From: Gemmatimonadaceae bacterium
GTDB lineage: Bacteria; Gemmatimonadota; Gemmatimonadetes; Gemmatimonadales; Gemmatimonadaceae
Assembly: GCA_013813605.1 (NCBI GenBank)
Contig: JACCRL010000135.1
Coordinates: 1 to 7,282, forward strand
Direction of reading: 5' to 3'
DNA: 7,282 nucleotides
This document shows positions 1 through 5,839 of this stretch, one piece after another; positions within the stretch are counted from its first letter, which is position 1; each line of letters begins with the position of its first letter. Made by a program: the position numbers and the translations under genes. The notes beneath the pieces were generated by a model. It was not told the DNA's origin and did no database searches. It saw only the letters and a list, made by a program, of their open reading frames with translations.

Positions 1-254
1 GACAATCCGGGCAGCAGGAGCGCGATCGTGTCATCCACCGGCTTGCCGGCGGGGACCATGATCCAGACGACGCGCGGAGCGCCGAGCTTCTTCGTGACCT
101 CCGCAGCGTCAGCGGTTCCCGTCGCGCCGAGCGCCACATACTTCTCAATGGATTCCGGGCTGCGGTCGAAGACAACCAGCTCATGTCCATCTTTCATCAG
201 GCGCTCGGACATGTTGCCGCCCATCTTGCCGAGGCCGATCATCGCTAGACGCAT
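1..254 (-). CDS. gnd: 6-phosphogluconate dehydrogenase, NAD-type (decarboxylating), N-terminal part
   Basis: Only the first 84 codons are present; the gene continues past the left edge. The product would oxidise and decarboxylate 6-phosphogluconate to ribulose 5-phosphate in the cytosolic pentose phosphate pathway. The translation begins MRLAMIGLGKMGGNM, a Rossmann GxGxxG motif (G7, G9, G12) typical of the short 6PGDH/beta-hydroxyacid dehydrogenase families, followed by VVFDRSPES (end of beta-2, with an acidic residue that suits NAD) and VVWIMVPAG near residues 63-71. The W-x-M-V-P-AG pattern is what I associate with the YqeC/GndA-type 6PGDH rather than with hydroxyisobutyrate dehydrogenases. 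The ATG at 254 is supported by an AGGAG at 263-267, 8 nt upstream and inside the end of the HAD gene. The gap to that gene's TAG is only 3 nt, so the two are co-transcribed. The catalytic half lies outside the window. Confidence 0.88.
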   Translation of the reverse strand, partial: MRLAMIGLGKMGGNMSERLMKDGHELVVFDRSPESIEKYVALGATGTADAAEVTKKLGAPRVVWIMVPAGKPVDDTIALLLPGL

Positions 255-257
255 GCG

Positions 258-938
258 CTAAGCTCCTGCTGGTTCGAGATCGATCGCGCGCTCCAGATCG
301 GAGCGAAGCTGCTGCGCGGACTTGAAGAGTATGACGTTCATTCCGAGCGCGCGCGCCGGAGTGAGATTCTGCTCGCGGTCGTCGATGAAAAGCGATGTTG
401 CGGGGTCGGCCTGGGCGATGGAGAGCGCCCGCTCGAAGAATGCATGCGTCGGCTTCCTGAGTCCAAGCCAGCAGGACGACAGAAATGCGTCGAACATTTT
501 TGAGATGCCGAAATGCTCGATGCGATACCGGTTCAGCTCATCGGACTCGTTGTTCATCGTCATCATCGTGTAGCGGCCGGTTTTCGCCAGCGACCTTGCG
601 ATCGCGATCGCGCCGTCGTCGCCAACGCTTTGAGAGTACATGAACTGGGTGAACTCGCCACGGGTGAACTCCCGCGGTGTGTAGAAAACCGTGGTATCGA
701 GATACTCGTCGATGCCGATCCGGCCCGATTCCCACGTTCCGCCGATCTCCTCGTGGCGGCACTGGAATTCGTCGGCGTCCAGCTTGAAACGCTCCATTGC
801 GCGGGCGCGCTGCTCGCGGTCCCAGCCGTTGGTGCCGAGCACGCCGCCGATGTCGAAGAAGATGTGCGTTGGCTCACGCGTCGGGGCCTTTTTCTTCGGC
901 GTGTGTGTCGCGGCCTGAAAGCGATTGAGGTGCGTCAC
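258..938 (-). CDS. HAD-superfamily (subclass IA) hydrolase, probable phosphatase
   Basis: The 226-aa product is a cytosolic HAD hydrolase, most likely a small-molecule phosphatase of unknown substrate. Motif I is IFFDIGGVLGTN with the nucleophile D29. The second motif-I Asp is Gly (G31), as in the FDxGN/FDxGG group that includes YihX. Motif II is around residues 127-132 (TMNNES), where the usual Ser/Thr-Asn is replaced by or shifted to Asn. Motif III is K162 (LRKPTHAFFERAL) and motif IV is D186-D187 (LFIDDREQN). A helical cap lies at about residues 40-110. The start is GTG at 938, which overlaps the TGA of the upstream cyclase by 4 nt (GTGA). It gives a basic 24-residue leader (KKK, PTREP) before the first strand, and no closer in-frame Met precedes motif I. 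No clear Shine-Dalgarno is seen, so translation probably depends on coupling. The fold is certain; the substrate is not. Confidence 0.87.
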   Translation of the reverse strand: MTHLNRFQAATHTPKKKAPTREPTHIFFDIGGVLGTNGWDREQRARAMERFKLDADEFQCRHEEIGGTWESGRIGIDEYLDTTVFYTPREFTRGEFTQFMYSQSVGDDGAIAIARSLAKTGRYTMMTMNNESDELNRYRIEHFGISKMFDAFLSSCWLGLRKPTHAFFERALSIAQADPATSLFIDDREQNLTPARALGMNVILFKSAQQLRSDLERAIDLEPAGA

Positions 939-1564
939 GACACCAGCACCGCACGCGCTGGTGCGCCGTCGAGGCCAGCGAGGCGAAGCGGGAGGCAGAT
1001 GAGCTGGTATTCGCCGGGCGGCGGCACTGAGAGATCCAGCCCCTCTACGATCACGACCGAGCGCTCGAGCAGCGTCCGGTGAGTCTTGTGGTGGCCGGAA
1101 TGGAACTGCTCGATCGACAGGTAATCCACCCCCACCAGCTCGACGCCCTTGTCGGCGAGGAATTCGGCGCCGTCGGGGGCGAGGAAGGTGTAATCGGGGA
1201 CGAAGTCATCGCGGCGCAACAGCGCCGAATTTCGCGTACGAAGAAGGATGCGGGTGTGGCCGTCGAGATTCACGCCCGCGAAATCAGCGGCCGTAACCGA
1301 CATGAGCTCGTCGGGAAAGGCGACCAGCAGCGCCGGGCCGATCAGCGTTTCGAGCGGGATTGCATCCACGGTCTGGCCGTCGTCGAAGAAGTGCTTCGCG
1401 GCGTCAGCGTGGGTTCCGGTGTGGGACCCAAAACGTATCGCGGAAACATTCGCGCCGGCGCCCTTTGCAATCGATTGCTGCAGCGAGATCTCGATCGGCG
1501 GATTGCCGGGATAGACGATACCGCCAGAGCGGATCGGCACCGAGATGTCGTAGATGCGGCTCAT
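935..1564 (-). CDS. Cyclase family metal-dependent hydrolase, kynurenine formamidase (KynB)-like
   Basis: The 209-aa product matches the bacterial KynB/cyclase family (usual length about 205-215), metal-dependent hydrolases in the cytosol. KynB proper hydrolyses N-formylkynurenine to kynurenine and formate in tryptophan breakdown. The signature HxGTHxDxxxHF is intact at residues 48-59 (H48, H52, D54, H58), and the later His/Glu pair is visible as H162 (HRTLLER) and E174 (VIVEGLDL). The N terminus RIYDISVPI, followed by YPGNPP, is also typical of the family. The first conserved residues after the motif are AAKH rather than the common xPxH. The ATG at 1564 is the only in-frame start between it and apaG; there is no convincing Shine-Dalgarno. 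The gene lies 52 nt after apaG and overlaps the HAD gene by 4 nt. Position in a fahA operon fits an aromatic amino acid role, but other formamidase or amidase substrates are possible because this family is often over-annotated. Confidence 0.85.
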   Translation of the reverse strand: MSRIYDISVPIRSGGIVYPGNPPIEISLQQSIAKGAGANVSAIRFGSHTGTHADAAKHFFDDGQTVDAIPLETLIGPALLVAFPDELMSVTAADFAGVNLDGHTRILLRTRNSALLRRDDFVPDYTFLAPDGAEFLADKGVELVGVDYLSIEQFHSGHHKTHRTLLERSVVIVEGLDLSVPPPGEYQLICLPLRLAGLDGAPARAVLVS

Positions 1565-1616
1565 GCCCGGTACGGAAGCAACTGTCGTTCCGGCTTCAGG
1601 CCCTTCCGGGCAGGTC

Positions 1617-2030
1617 TCAGGAGGGCAGGCTCGTCGACTCGGTCGCGCTCAGAGTGAAGCGCGGGATTGCGGCCTCGAACGAAGTTCCGTCCTGCCTCAG
1701 AAAGCCGTAATGACCTTCCATGTAACCCTCGCCCGACTTGAGGATGCAGAAGCTCTGGTACTCGTGGACGGAGCCCGGCGTAATCGTCGGCTGCTCGCCG
1801 ACCACACCCTCGCCAATGACTTCCGTGTCCACGCCTTCGCCGAGTGAGTCGTGAATGAGCCAGCGCCGGGTGAGAAGCTGGGCGGCGAGCTCGCCGACGT
1901 TCTCGATGCGAACGAAGTAGGCGAACACGTAGTGACTCTGCGACGGGTCGGAGTGGTCGCGGAGATAGGCGGGCCTGACGGTGACGCGAATGCTTTCGCT
2001 TTCACGATAGAAAAAAGGCTTTCCGCTCAT
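1617..2030 (-). CDS. apaG: ApaG (DUF525) family protein
   Basis: The 137-aa product is the full length of the ApaG family, an immunoglobulin-like beta-sandwich protein. In enterobacteria mutations in it affect cobalt resistance and Mg/Co efflux, but its biochemical role is unsettled. Diagnostic segments are YVFAYFVRIENVGE (residues 34-47), QLLTRRWLIHDSLG (51-64), GEGVVGEQPTITPG (73-86, containing the GxGxxG-like motif G73, G75, G78) and YMEGHYGF followed by IPRFTL (103-127). The ATG at 2030 shares its A with the TAA of the upstream SET gene (TAATG), and no Shine-Dalgarno is visible, so translation by reinitiation is likely. Most ApaG genes I know of sit next to rsmA/apaH, so the pairing with a methyltransferase and fahA here is unusual. 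Confidence 0.95.
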   Translation of the reverse strand: MSGKPFFYRESESIRVTVRPAYLRDHSDPSQSHYVFAYFVRIENVGELAAQLLTRRWLIHDSLGEGVDTEVIGEGVVGEQPTITPGSVHEYQSFCILKSGEGYMEGHYGFLRQDGTSFEAAIPRFTLSATESTSLPS

Positions 2031-2530
2031 TATCGCAACTTAGCGGGACGCTTTCGTTTTCGCGCGGGCTTCATGATCGAGCCGCGGCAGCTTTCGGAAC
2101 CGCAGCGGCAGAGATAGAACTTCTCCAGCTCCTTGTCGTTCTTTCCCGTGCGCTCGTACTGGTAGTCGTAGGCGAGCTCCTCTCCCGGCTGGATCGTGCG
2201 CAGTGCGTGGATGAAGATGCGCCTGTCGCTGATCACCGCCTCGCAGTTCGGCTCGCAGGAGTGATTGATATAGCTGGCATCGCCACCGCCACGCTTGATC
2301 GCGCCGTCGACGACGGTCCTGCTGTCGAGGGTAAAGAGGAAAGTGTGGTGCCGCTTCATGTTGTCCTCGTCGTACCGGCTATCGGCTTCGTCGTTTCCGA
2401 CGCGCTCACCCTTGTACTCGACGATGCGGGTTCCCTTTCTTATGCGCCGGTCGGCAAACACTCCGCGGCCGTGAATGCGTGAGCTGCGGACGACGTACAG
2501 GGGCTCGCGCCCATTGGCTGACTTCTTCAT
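2030..2530 (-). CDS. SET-domain protein-lysine N-methyltransferase with post-SET zinc motif
   Basis: The 166-aa product is an almost bare SET domain, expected to transfer methyl groups from S-adenosylmethionine to lysine side chains of a protein. Seen in order: RIHGRGVFA (residues 18-26, SAM-binding GxG), IVEYKGE (36-42), YINHSCEPNC (87-96, the NHSCxPN motif), GEELAYDYQY (116-125, ELxYDY with the catalytic Tyr), and CRCGSESC (141-148). The last is a CxCx4C post-SET motif that should bind zinc together with C92. The tail from about residue 154 is strongly basic (KPARKRKRP) and could bind nucleic acid or an acidic partner. I chose the ATG at 2530, 16 nt after the fahA stop. The open frame runs back to 2770, but that part lies wholly within fahA and encodes only low-complexity Ser/Ala/Pro/Arg sequence, so it is a shadow. 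The stop overlaps apaG (TAATG). The target protein is unknown. Confidence 0.93.
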   Translation of the reverse strand: MKKSANGREPLYVVRSSRIHGRGVFADRRIRKGTRIVEYKGERVGNDEADSRYDEDNMKRHHTFLFTLDSRTVVDGAIKRGGGDASYINHSCEPNCEAVISDRRIFIHALRTIQPGEELAYDYQYERTGKNDKELEKFYLCRCGSESCRGSIMKPARKRKRPAKLR

Positions 2531-2546
2531 CGTGATCGTTCGGGTA

Positions 2547-3872
2547 TTAGCGGGAGGGTGCTGCGACAACCTGGCCGGCGCACTCGCCGGTGCCGATGCG
2601 AGCGGCACCCTCGCGCTCGAGATACCCGCGCATGATGATCTCGTCGCCGTCCAGCAGGAACTTGCGGTCCTCGCCACTGGGCAAGCGAATTGATTCAGCC
2701 CCGCGGCGCGTGAGCTCGAGCAGGCAGCCCTGGGAGGACGGCTCCGGTCCGGAAACGGTGCCGCTGGCAAAGAGATCTCCGGGCCGCAGGTTGCAACCGT
2801 TGCTTGCGTGATGGGTGAGCATCTGCGCTGGCGTCCAGTACATGTCGCTCAGCGACGCCTGGCTCACGCGGTGTGGACGCAAGCCCGCATCGCGCATTAT
2901 GCCCGTGCGGATGTAAACCTCGAGCGTGAGATCTATCCCGCCCGCGTCACGGTCCCTGTCGGACCGTAGATACGGCAGGGGCCGCGGATCGCCGGCGGGG
3001 CGAAAGAACGCTGGTGCGCGGAAGGGCTCCAGCGCCTCCATTGTCAGCACCCACGGCGAGACCGTCGTGGCGAAGTTCTTGGCGAGAAAAGGTCCGAGCG
3101 GCTGGTACTCCCACGCCTGGATGTCACGCGCCGACCAGTCGTTGACGATGCAGACGCCGAAAATGTGGCCTTCGGCCTCGTCGATCGGCACGGGCTGTCC
3201 GAGGCTGTTTCCCTGCCCCACGAAAAAGCCGACCTCGGCTTCGTAGTCGAGCAGCTTCGACGGCCCGAACACGGGCGGCTCATTCTCGGAAGGATGAGTC
3301 TGCCCCCTGGGGCGCGTGACTCGCGTGCCGGTCGGAACGATCGAGGAAGCGCGTCCGTGATAGCCGATCGGAACGTGCTTGTAGTTGGGGAGCAGCGGAT
3401 TGTCCGGCCGGAAAAGCCTGCCGACGTTCGTCGCATGATAGATGGAGGCGTAGAAATCCGTGTAGTCGCCGATCTCCGCGGGGACGTGCATGTCTGCTTC
3501 CGCCATCGGGACGAGCGCGGTCGTCTGCATGCGGGACGCGGTTTCGCTTCCCGCGGACTTTTCCAGCGCGCGGCTGAGCTGGGCGCGAAATTCCCTCAGC
3601 GACCCGGGTGAGCACTGCATCAACGCATTCAGGGACTGCCCCGACGCGGCGGCGGCCACCTCCGCAGCGCTGCCCGTCCAGGTGCCCGACGCGGCGGCGA
3701 CTGCGACATCGACGATCTGGTCGCCGATCGCCACGCCCACCTTGCGGCGAGTCTCCTCGCCGGAACGGCGAGAGAAAATGCCGAACGGAAGGTTCTGGAT
3801 CGGAAAATCCCCATCCGCAGAGTTCGCCGATTCCACCCACGACTGGAGTGACGGGTCGTGCGTCTCGTTCAA
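2547..3872 (-). CDS. fahA: Fumarylacetoacetase (fumarylacetoacetate hydrolase)
   Basis: The enzyme hydrolyses 4-fumarylacetoacetate to fumarate and acetoacetate, the last step of tyrosine/homogentisate degradation, in the cytosol. The 441-aa product is slightly longer than the usual 415-430. The N-terminal SH3-like domain contains SWVESAN and DFPIQNLPFGIF (residues 11-33). The catalytic domain carries DYTDFYASIYHATNVG (D139 metal ligand, H146 general base), GYHGRASS (170-177), DYEAEVGFF (E211 and E213, metal ligands), NDWSARDIQAWEY (D245, R249, Q252), LAKNF (K265) and GTVSGPEP (E377). By alignment with mammalian FAH (D126, H133, E199, E201, D233, Q240, K253, E364) all catalytic and metal residues are retained. 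The start is TTG at 3872, overlapping the upstream TGA by 4 nt, with GGGAG just before it; it is supported because the family-conserved SWVESAN lies between it and the next Met. The last 20 residues look poorly conserved. Maleylacetoacetate isomerase and homogentisate dioxygenase are not in the window. Confidence 0.97.
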   Translation of the reverse strand: MNETHDPSLQSWVESANSADGDFPIQNLPFGIFSRRSGEETRRKVGVAIGDQIVDVAVAAASGTWTGSAAEVAAAASGQSLNALMQCSPGSLREFRAQLSRALEKSAGSETASRMQTTALVPMAEADMHVPAEIGDYTDFYASIYHATNVGRLFRPDNPLLPNYKHVPIGYHGRASSIVPTGTRVTRPRGQTHPSENEPPVFGPSKLLDYEAEVGFFVGQGNSLGQPVPIDEAEGHIFGVCIVNDWSARDIQAWEYQPLGPFLAKNFATTVSPWVLTMEALEPFRAPAFFRPAGDPRPLPYLRSDRDRDAGGIDLTLEVYIRTGIMRDAGLRPHRVSQASLSDMYWTPAQMLTHHASNGCNLRPGDLFASGTVSGPEPSSQGCLLELTRRGAESIRLPSGEDRKFLLDGDEIIMRGYLEREGAARIGTGECAGQVVAAPSR

Positions 3873-4780
3873 TTGGCTCCCGCCAGCTGTAGCTCCCTGA
3901 GCTCGTCCACGGGCTCACGGAAAGAGCACGACCCGAACGAGATAGCGAACGTGTCGCGTGCAGCGCGCAGCTCACTCGTCGTCAGCTTTTGCCGCCGCCA
4001 CGTGATTCCATCCGCTTCGATGCGGATCGATTCAGGATCGCTTTCCTCGAGGACTCCGAGCGCAGTCCCGGCATCCTCCTTCGCAGCAAGGAACGCCGCG
4101 GCAAGAAAGACGTTCAGGAATCCGTACATCACCGCCGAATCGCTTCGCGGCTCATACGTGAGCGGATACTCGGCGCGAAGCGGGTGATGAAGGCCGGCGG
4201 TAGCCTTGAACGCCACCTTGTGTTCGAGGCAGGCGGAGAGGAAGGCGATGATTGCCTGGGGCTCCGGAAACGCGTCGCGCGTCGTACCACCGGTGCGGAT
4301 TTTTGCCCGGGCACCGGCAATGGAGATTGCGCCGACCAGGGTGCCGACATTCTCGCCAACCGGAATTTCGACATAGGGTGTGAACGCTTTCGGCACATCG
4401 GCGCAGCGGGAGGAGATTTCCTGTGCGGTGGCGGCCTTCAGCTCGACGACATCGACGAGCGCGTGGCCCGTCTCCGAGCCGGACCAGTGATGGCAATTGA
4501 ACCTGAGCAGCCGTTCCCCGGCAGCACGCACATCGTCGCCGACCAGAACGCTCAGGCGCCACGGTTCGGAACCAGCGCCGCGCGGGAAGAGATCATGGCC
4601 CGTCGTTTCGAGCTCCTCGATGCGGGCCACCGGCACGATGAAGCGCCCGAGTGCAGGCGCCGCGGGATCATCGCGGTAGTGCGCATAGCTTTCGAGCGCC
4701 TTACGCATGGGCAGCGCCGCGGGAGGGAAAAGCCCCGCGTAATCGACCAGTCCGGAAAGAAGGGCTTCGACCGCTGTCAT
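3869..4780 (-). CDS. Conserved protein of unknown function, coupled to fahA
   Basis: I do not recognise a named family for this 303-aa soluble protein, which has no signal peptide or membrane segment. It looks like a real gene: it fills the operon between DUF3052 and fahA, its TGA overlaps the fahA TTG start by 4 nt, and it has motif-like blocks. These are DYAGLFPPA (residues 13-21), GRFIVPVAR (45-53), PYVEIPVG (135-142), ARAKIRTGG (157-165), VAFKATAGLHHPLR (189-202), YGFLNVFLAAAFLA (219-232) and SFGSCSFREPVDEL (281-294). Alternating strands and helices suggest an alpha/beta barrel. Lysines K160 and K192 sit 32 residues apart in KIRTGG and FKATAGLHH, reminiscent of the two active-site lysines of deoxyribose-phosphate aldolase (KTSTGF and VKASGG, 34 apart); this is inference only. 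The ATG at 4780 directly precedes the first conserved block, with 42 nt of non-coding DNA upstream. An enzymatic role linked to aromatic catabolism is plausible. Confidence 0.83.
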   Translation of the reverse strand: MTAVEALLSGLVDYAGLFPPAALPMRKALESYAHYRDDPAAPALGRFIVPVARIEELETTGHDLFPRGAGSEPWRLSVLVGDDVRAAGERLLRFNCHHWSGSETGHALVDVVELKAATAQEISSRCADVPKAFTPYVEIPVGENVGTLVGAISIAGARAKIRTGGTTRDAFPEPQAIIAFLSACLEHKVAFKATAGLHHPLRAEYPLTYEPRSDSAVMYGFLNVFLAAAFLAAKEDAGTALGVLEESDPESIRIEADGITWRRQKLTTSELRAARDTFAISFGSCSFREPVDELRELQLAGAN

Positions 4781-4822
4781 CGCGTCAAATGTAAACGACG
4801 CCTCGCGCAGTTTCTATGCGCG

Positions 4823-5253
4823 TCAGCGATCGCGCAGTCTTCTCACGAACTTGAGACCCGACCAGACCTCGTCGACGGCGCAAATTTTCACATCGACGAG
4901 TCCTTCGCCAAGCCCGAAGAGGGAACAGCGCTTTCGTCGAGGTCAGTCGTTACCTTCGCCGCCTTCTTGGGCCACGAAACCCAGAGCATTCCGTCGGGCT
5001 CCAGCCGCTTCATCAGCCTCGGGAACTCACGCTCGAGCCTGGAACGCGCTGTCACGAACACCATCGCGAAATCGAGGCTTCCGCGCGTCGCCTGACGAAC
5101 GTCCTCCGGCAGCGATCCGAGCGTCGCTCCAAAGGTGGCCGGCGCGTCTACGATCTGCAGGCGCATTCCGGGTTTGATTCCCAGCTTCCTGATCAGTGGC
5201 GTCCCGGAATAACCCGCCGGCTTCCCCGAAACTGCCGCGAGTTCCATCGCCAT
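4823..5253 (-). pseudogene. DUF3052 family protein gene with an apparent -1 frameshift
   Basis: The uninterrupted frame from the ATG at 5253 gives 121 aa ending at 4888, with the DUF3052 blocks GYSGTPLIRKLGIKPG (residues 14-29), LDFAMVFVTARSRLE (60-74) and LEPDGMLWVSWPKKA (84-98). After V110 the frame stops resembling the family and ends SSGLAKDSSM. In the next frame (minus-strand positions 4921 to 4823) the missing tail appears: GLGEGLVDVKICAVDEVWSG followed by LKFVRRLRDR and TGA. This matches the WSG-containing C terminus of the family. One lost base near the CCC at 4921-4923 (GGG on the plus strand) accounts for it; restoring it gives about 143 aa, the normal family size. No X-XXY-YYZ slippery heptamer is in frame, so a sequencing indel or a real mutation is more likely than programmed shifting. 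The ATG at 5253 starts 1 nt after the lipoprotein stop; the ATG at 5247 is an alternative. Function of DUF3052 is unknown. Confidence 0.85.
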
Positions 5254-5254
5254 C

Positions 5255-5692
5255 CTACTGCCGGCGGTACTCGTAGGTATCGAAGCCCTGAATGTAGGTT
5301 ATCACGCCCCGCCTGATCGTTCCCTGCAGAGACGTCGCGGGGAAACCGCTTTGCGCCGGGACGTTCAGTATGATGTTGGACCCATCGGTGCTGTAAGTGC
5401 CGATAGTTACCAGCAAGTCGGTAAACGACGGTTGGCCCGCCTCGTTGAAGCGGACGCTGGTCGACTCAGTGAAGCTCCGGTCCTCGCGTAGTATCAGCGA
5501 GCCACTGAAGACATCGACGTTCCTAAAATTGTCGATGAAAAAGTTTGCCGGAATGTTCTCCCCGGCGAACACGGTGAGGTTGTAGGTTCCCACCACACCC
5601 GAGTCGTTACCGATGCTGTCGCTGCAGCCGGCGAGGAGAAGCGGAGCCGCCGCGAACAGCGTCATTGCAAGCCTGCGATGTCTGGTGAGCAT
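5255..5692 (-). CDS. Small lipoprotein, calycin/lipocalin-like beta-rich domain, unknown function
   Basis: The 145-aa product has a clear lipoprotein signal: basic MLTRHRRL, hydrophobic core AMTLFAAAPLLL and lipobox LLAGC with the lipidated cysteine at C23. The +2 residue is Ser, which would favour outer-membrane sorting in a diderm. The mature part is beta-rich: GTYNLTVFAG (residues 35-44), GSLILREDRSF (64-74), LVTIGTYSTDGSNIILNVP (93-111) and GTIRRGVITYIQG (124-136), followed by a YEYRR end. The GxY...L opening and repeated short strands recall small lipocalin-like lipoproteins, without a firm family match. The start is well fixed by GAGGAAG at 5696-5702 upstream of the ATG and by a promoter at 5743-5771. 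It is the first gene of the minus-strand operon and its TAG is 1 nt from the DUF3052 ATG. Its functional link to the downstream cytosolic enzymes is not evident. Confidence 0.85.
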   Translation of the reverse strand: MLTRHRRLAMTLFAAAPLLLAGCSDSIGNDSGVVGTYNLTVFAGENIPANFFIDNFRNVDVFSGSLILREDRSFTESTSVRFNEAGQPSFTDLLVTIGTYSTDGSNIILNVPAQSGFPATSLQGTIRRGVITYIQGFDTYEYRRQ

Positions 5693-5720
5693 TTTCTTCC
5701 TCGCTGGATGTAACAGGTGA

Positions 5721-5735
5721 CGCGGGGACGCCGCG
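5721..5735 (-). other. GC-rich inverted repeat at the predicted 5' end of the operon mRNA
   Basis: The segment holds a perfect 5-bp inverted repeat, CGCGG and CCGCG, around a 5-nt loop. It begins within a base or two of the transcription start expected from the neighbouring promoter, so it would form a hairpin at the extreme 5' end of the lipoprotein mRNA. Such hairpins can slow 5'-end-dependent decay; a repressor operator is the alternative. In GC-rich DNA a 5-bp repeat can arise by chance. Confidence 0.3.
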
Positions 5736-5742
5736 CTGAGCC

Positions 5743-5771
5743 GATATAACCTCGGGTTCCTGGCGCTTCAA
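5743..5771 (-). promoter_or_regulatory. Sigma70-like promoter for the minus-strand operon
   Basis: On the minus strand a -35 TTGAAG (5766-5771) and a -10 TATATC (5743-5748) are separated by exactly 17 bp. Each hexamer matches four of six consensus bases, including the strongest ones. Transcription would start near 5736, leaving a leader of about 44 nt before the lipoprotein ATG at 5692. This is the only convincing promoter I see ahead of the nine-gene block. Assignment is by eye. Confidence 0.5.
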
Positions 5772-5839
5772 CCCTGCGTACACCCCGGGATCCGAAAGTG
5801 TTGCAGAGTTACCGGGAAAGGCGCTTCTTTCTCAACCCC

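Noticed and set aside
1600..1611. A GCCC-GGAA-GGGC stem-loop (minus strand) between apaG and the cyclase as a terminator
   Set aside because: The stem is only 4 bp and no T run follows, so it does not support a transcription stop inside the operon.
513..1657. Two long plus-strand open frames (513-1082 and 1079-1657) opposite the HAD, cyclase and apaG genes
   Set aside because: Their translations are Arg/Ala/Gly-rich with no domain, while the minus strand encodes complete catalytic motifs over the same interval.
2531..2770. An 80-codon N-terminal extension of the SET protein
   Set aside because: The region is inside the fahA coding sequence in another frame and encodes low-complexity Ser/Pro/Ala/Arg; the SET domain begins right after the ATG at 2530.
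4915..4926. Programmed -1 ribosomal frameshifting in the DUF3052 gene
   Set aside because: The in-frame codons GTT CCC TCT TCG do not form an X-XXY-YYZ slippery heptamer and no strong downstream pseudoknot is evident; a single-base loss is the simpler explanation.
3989..5095. A 368-codon open frame on the plus strand antisense to the 303-aa gene and DUF3052
   Set aside because: It lies opposite a better supported gene with motif blocks, has no recognisable domain, and long antisense frames are common in GC-rich DNA.
5786..5795. Adjacent SmaI and BamHI recognition sequences (CCCGGGATCC) suggesting vector polylinker
   Set aside because: No other polylinker or vector sequence surrounds it and the flanking DNA is ordinary genomic sequence.
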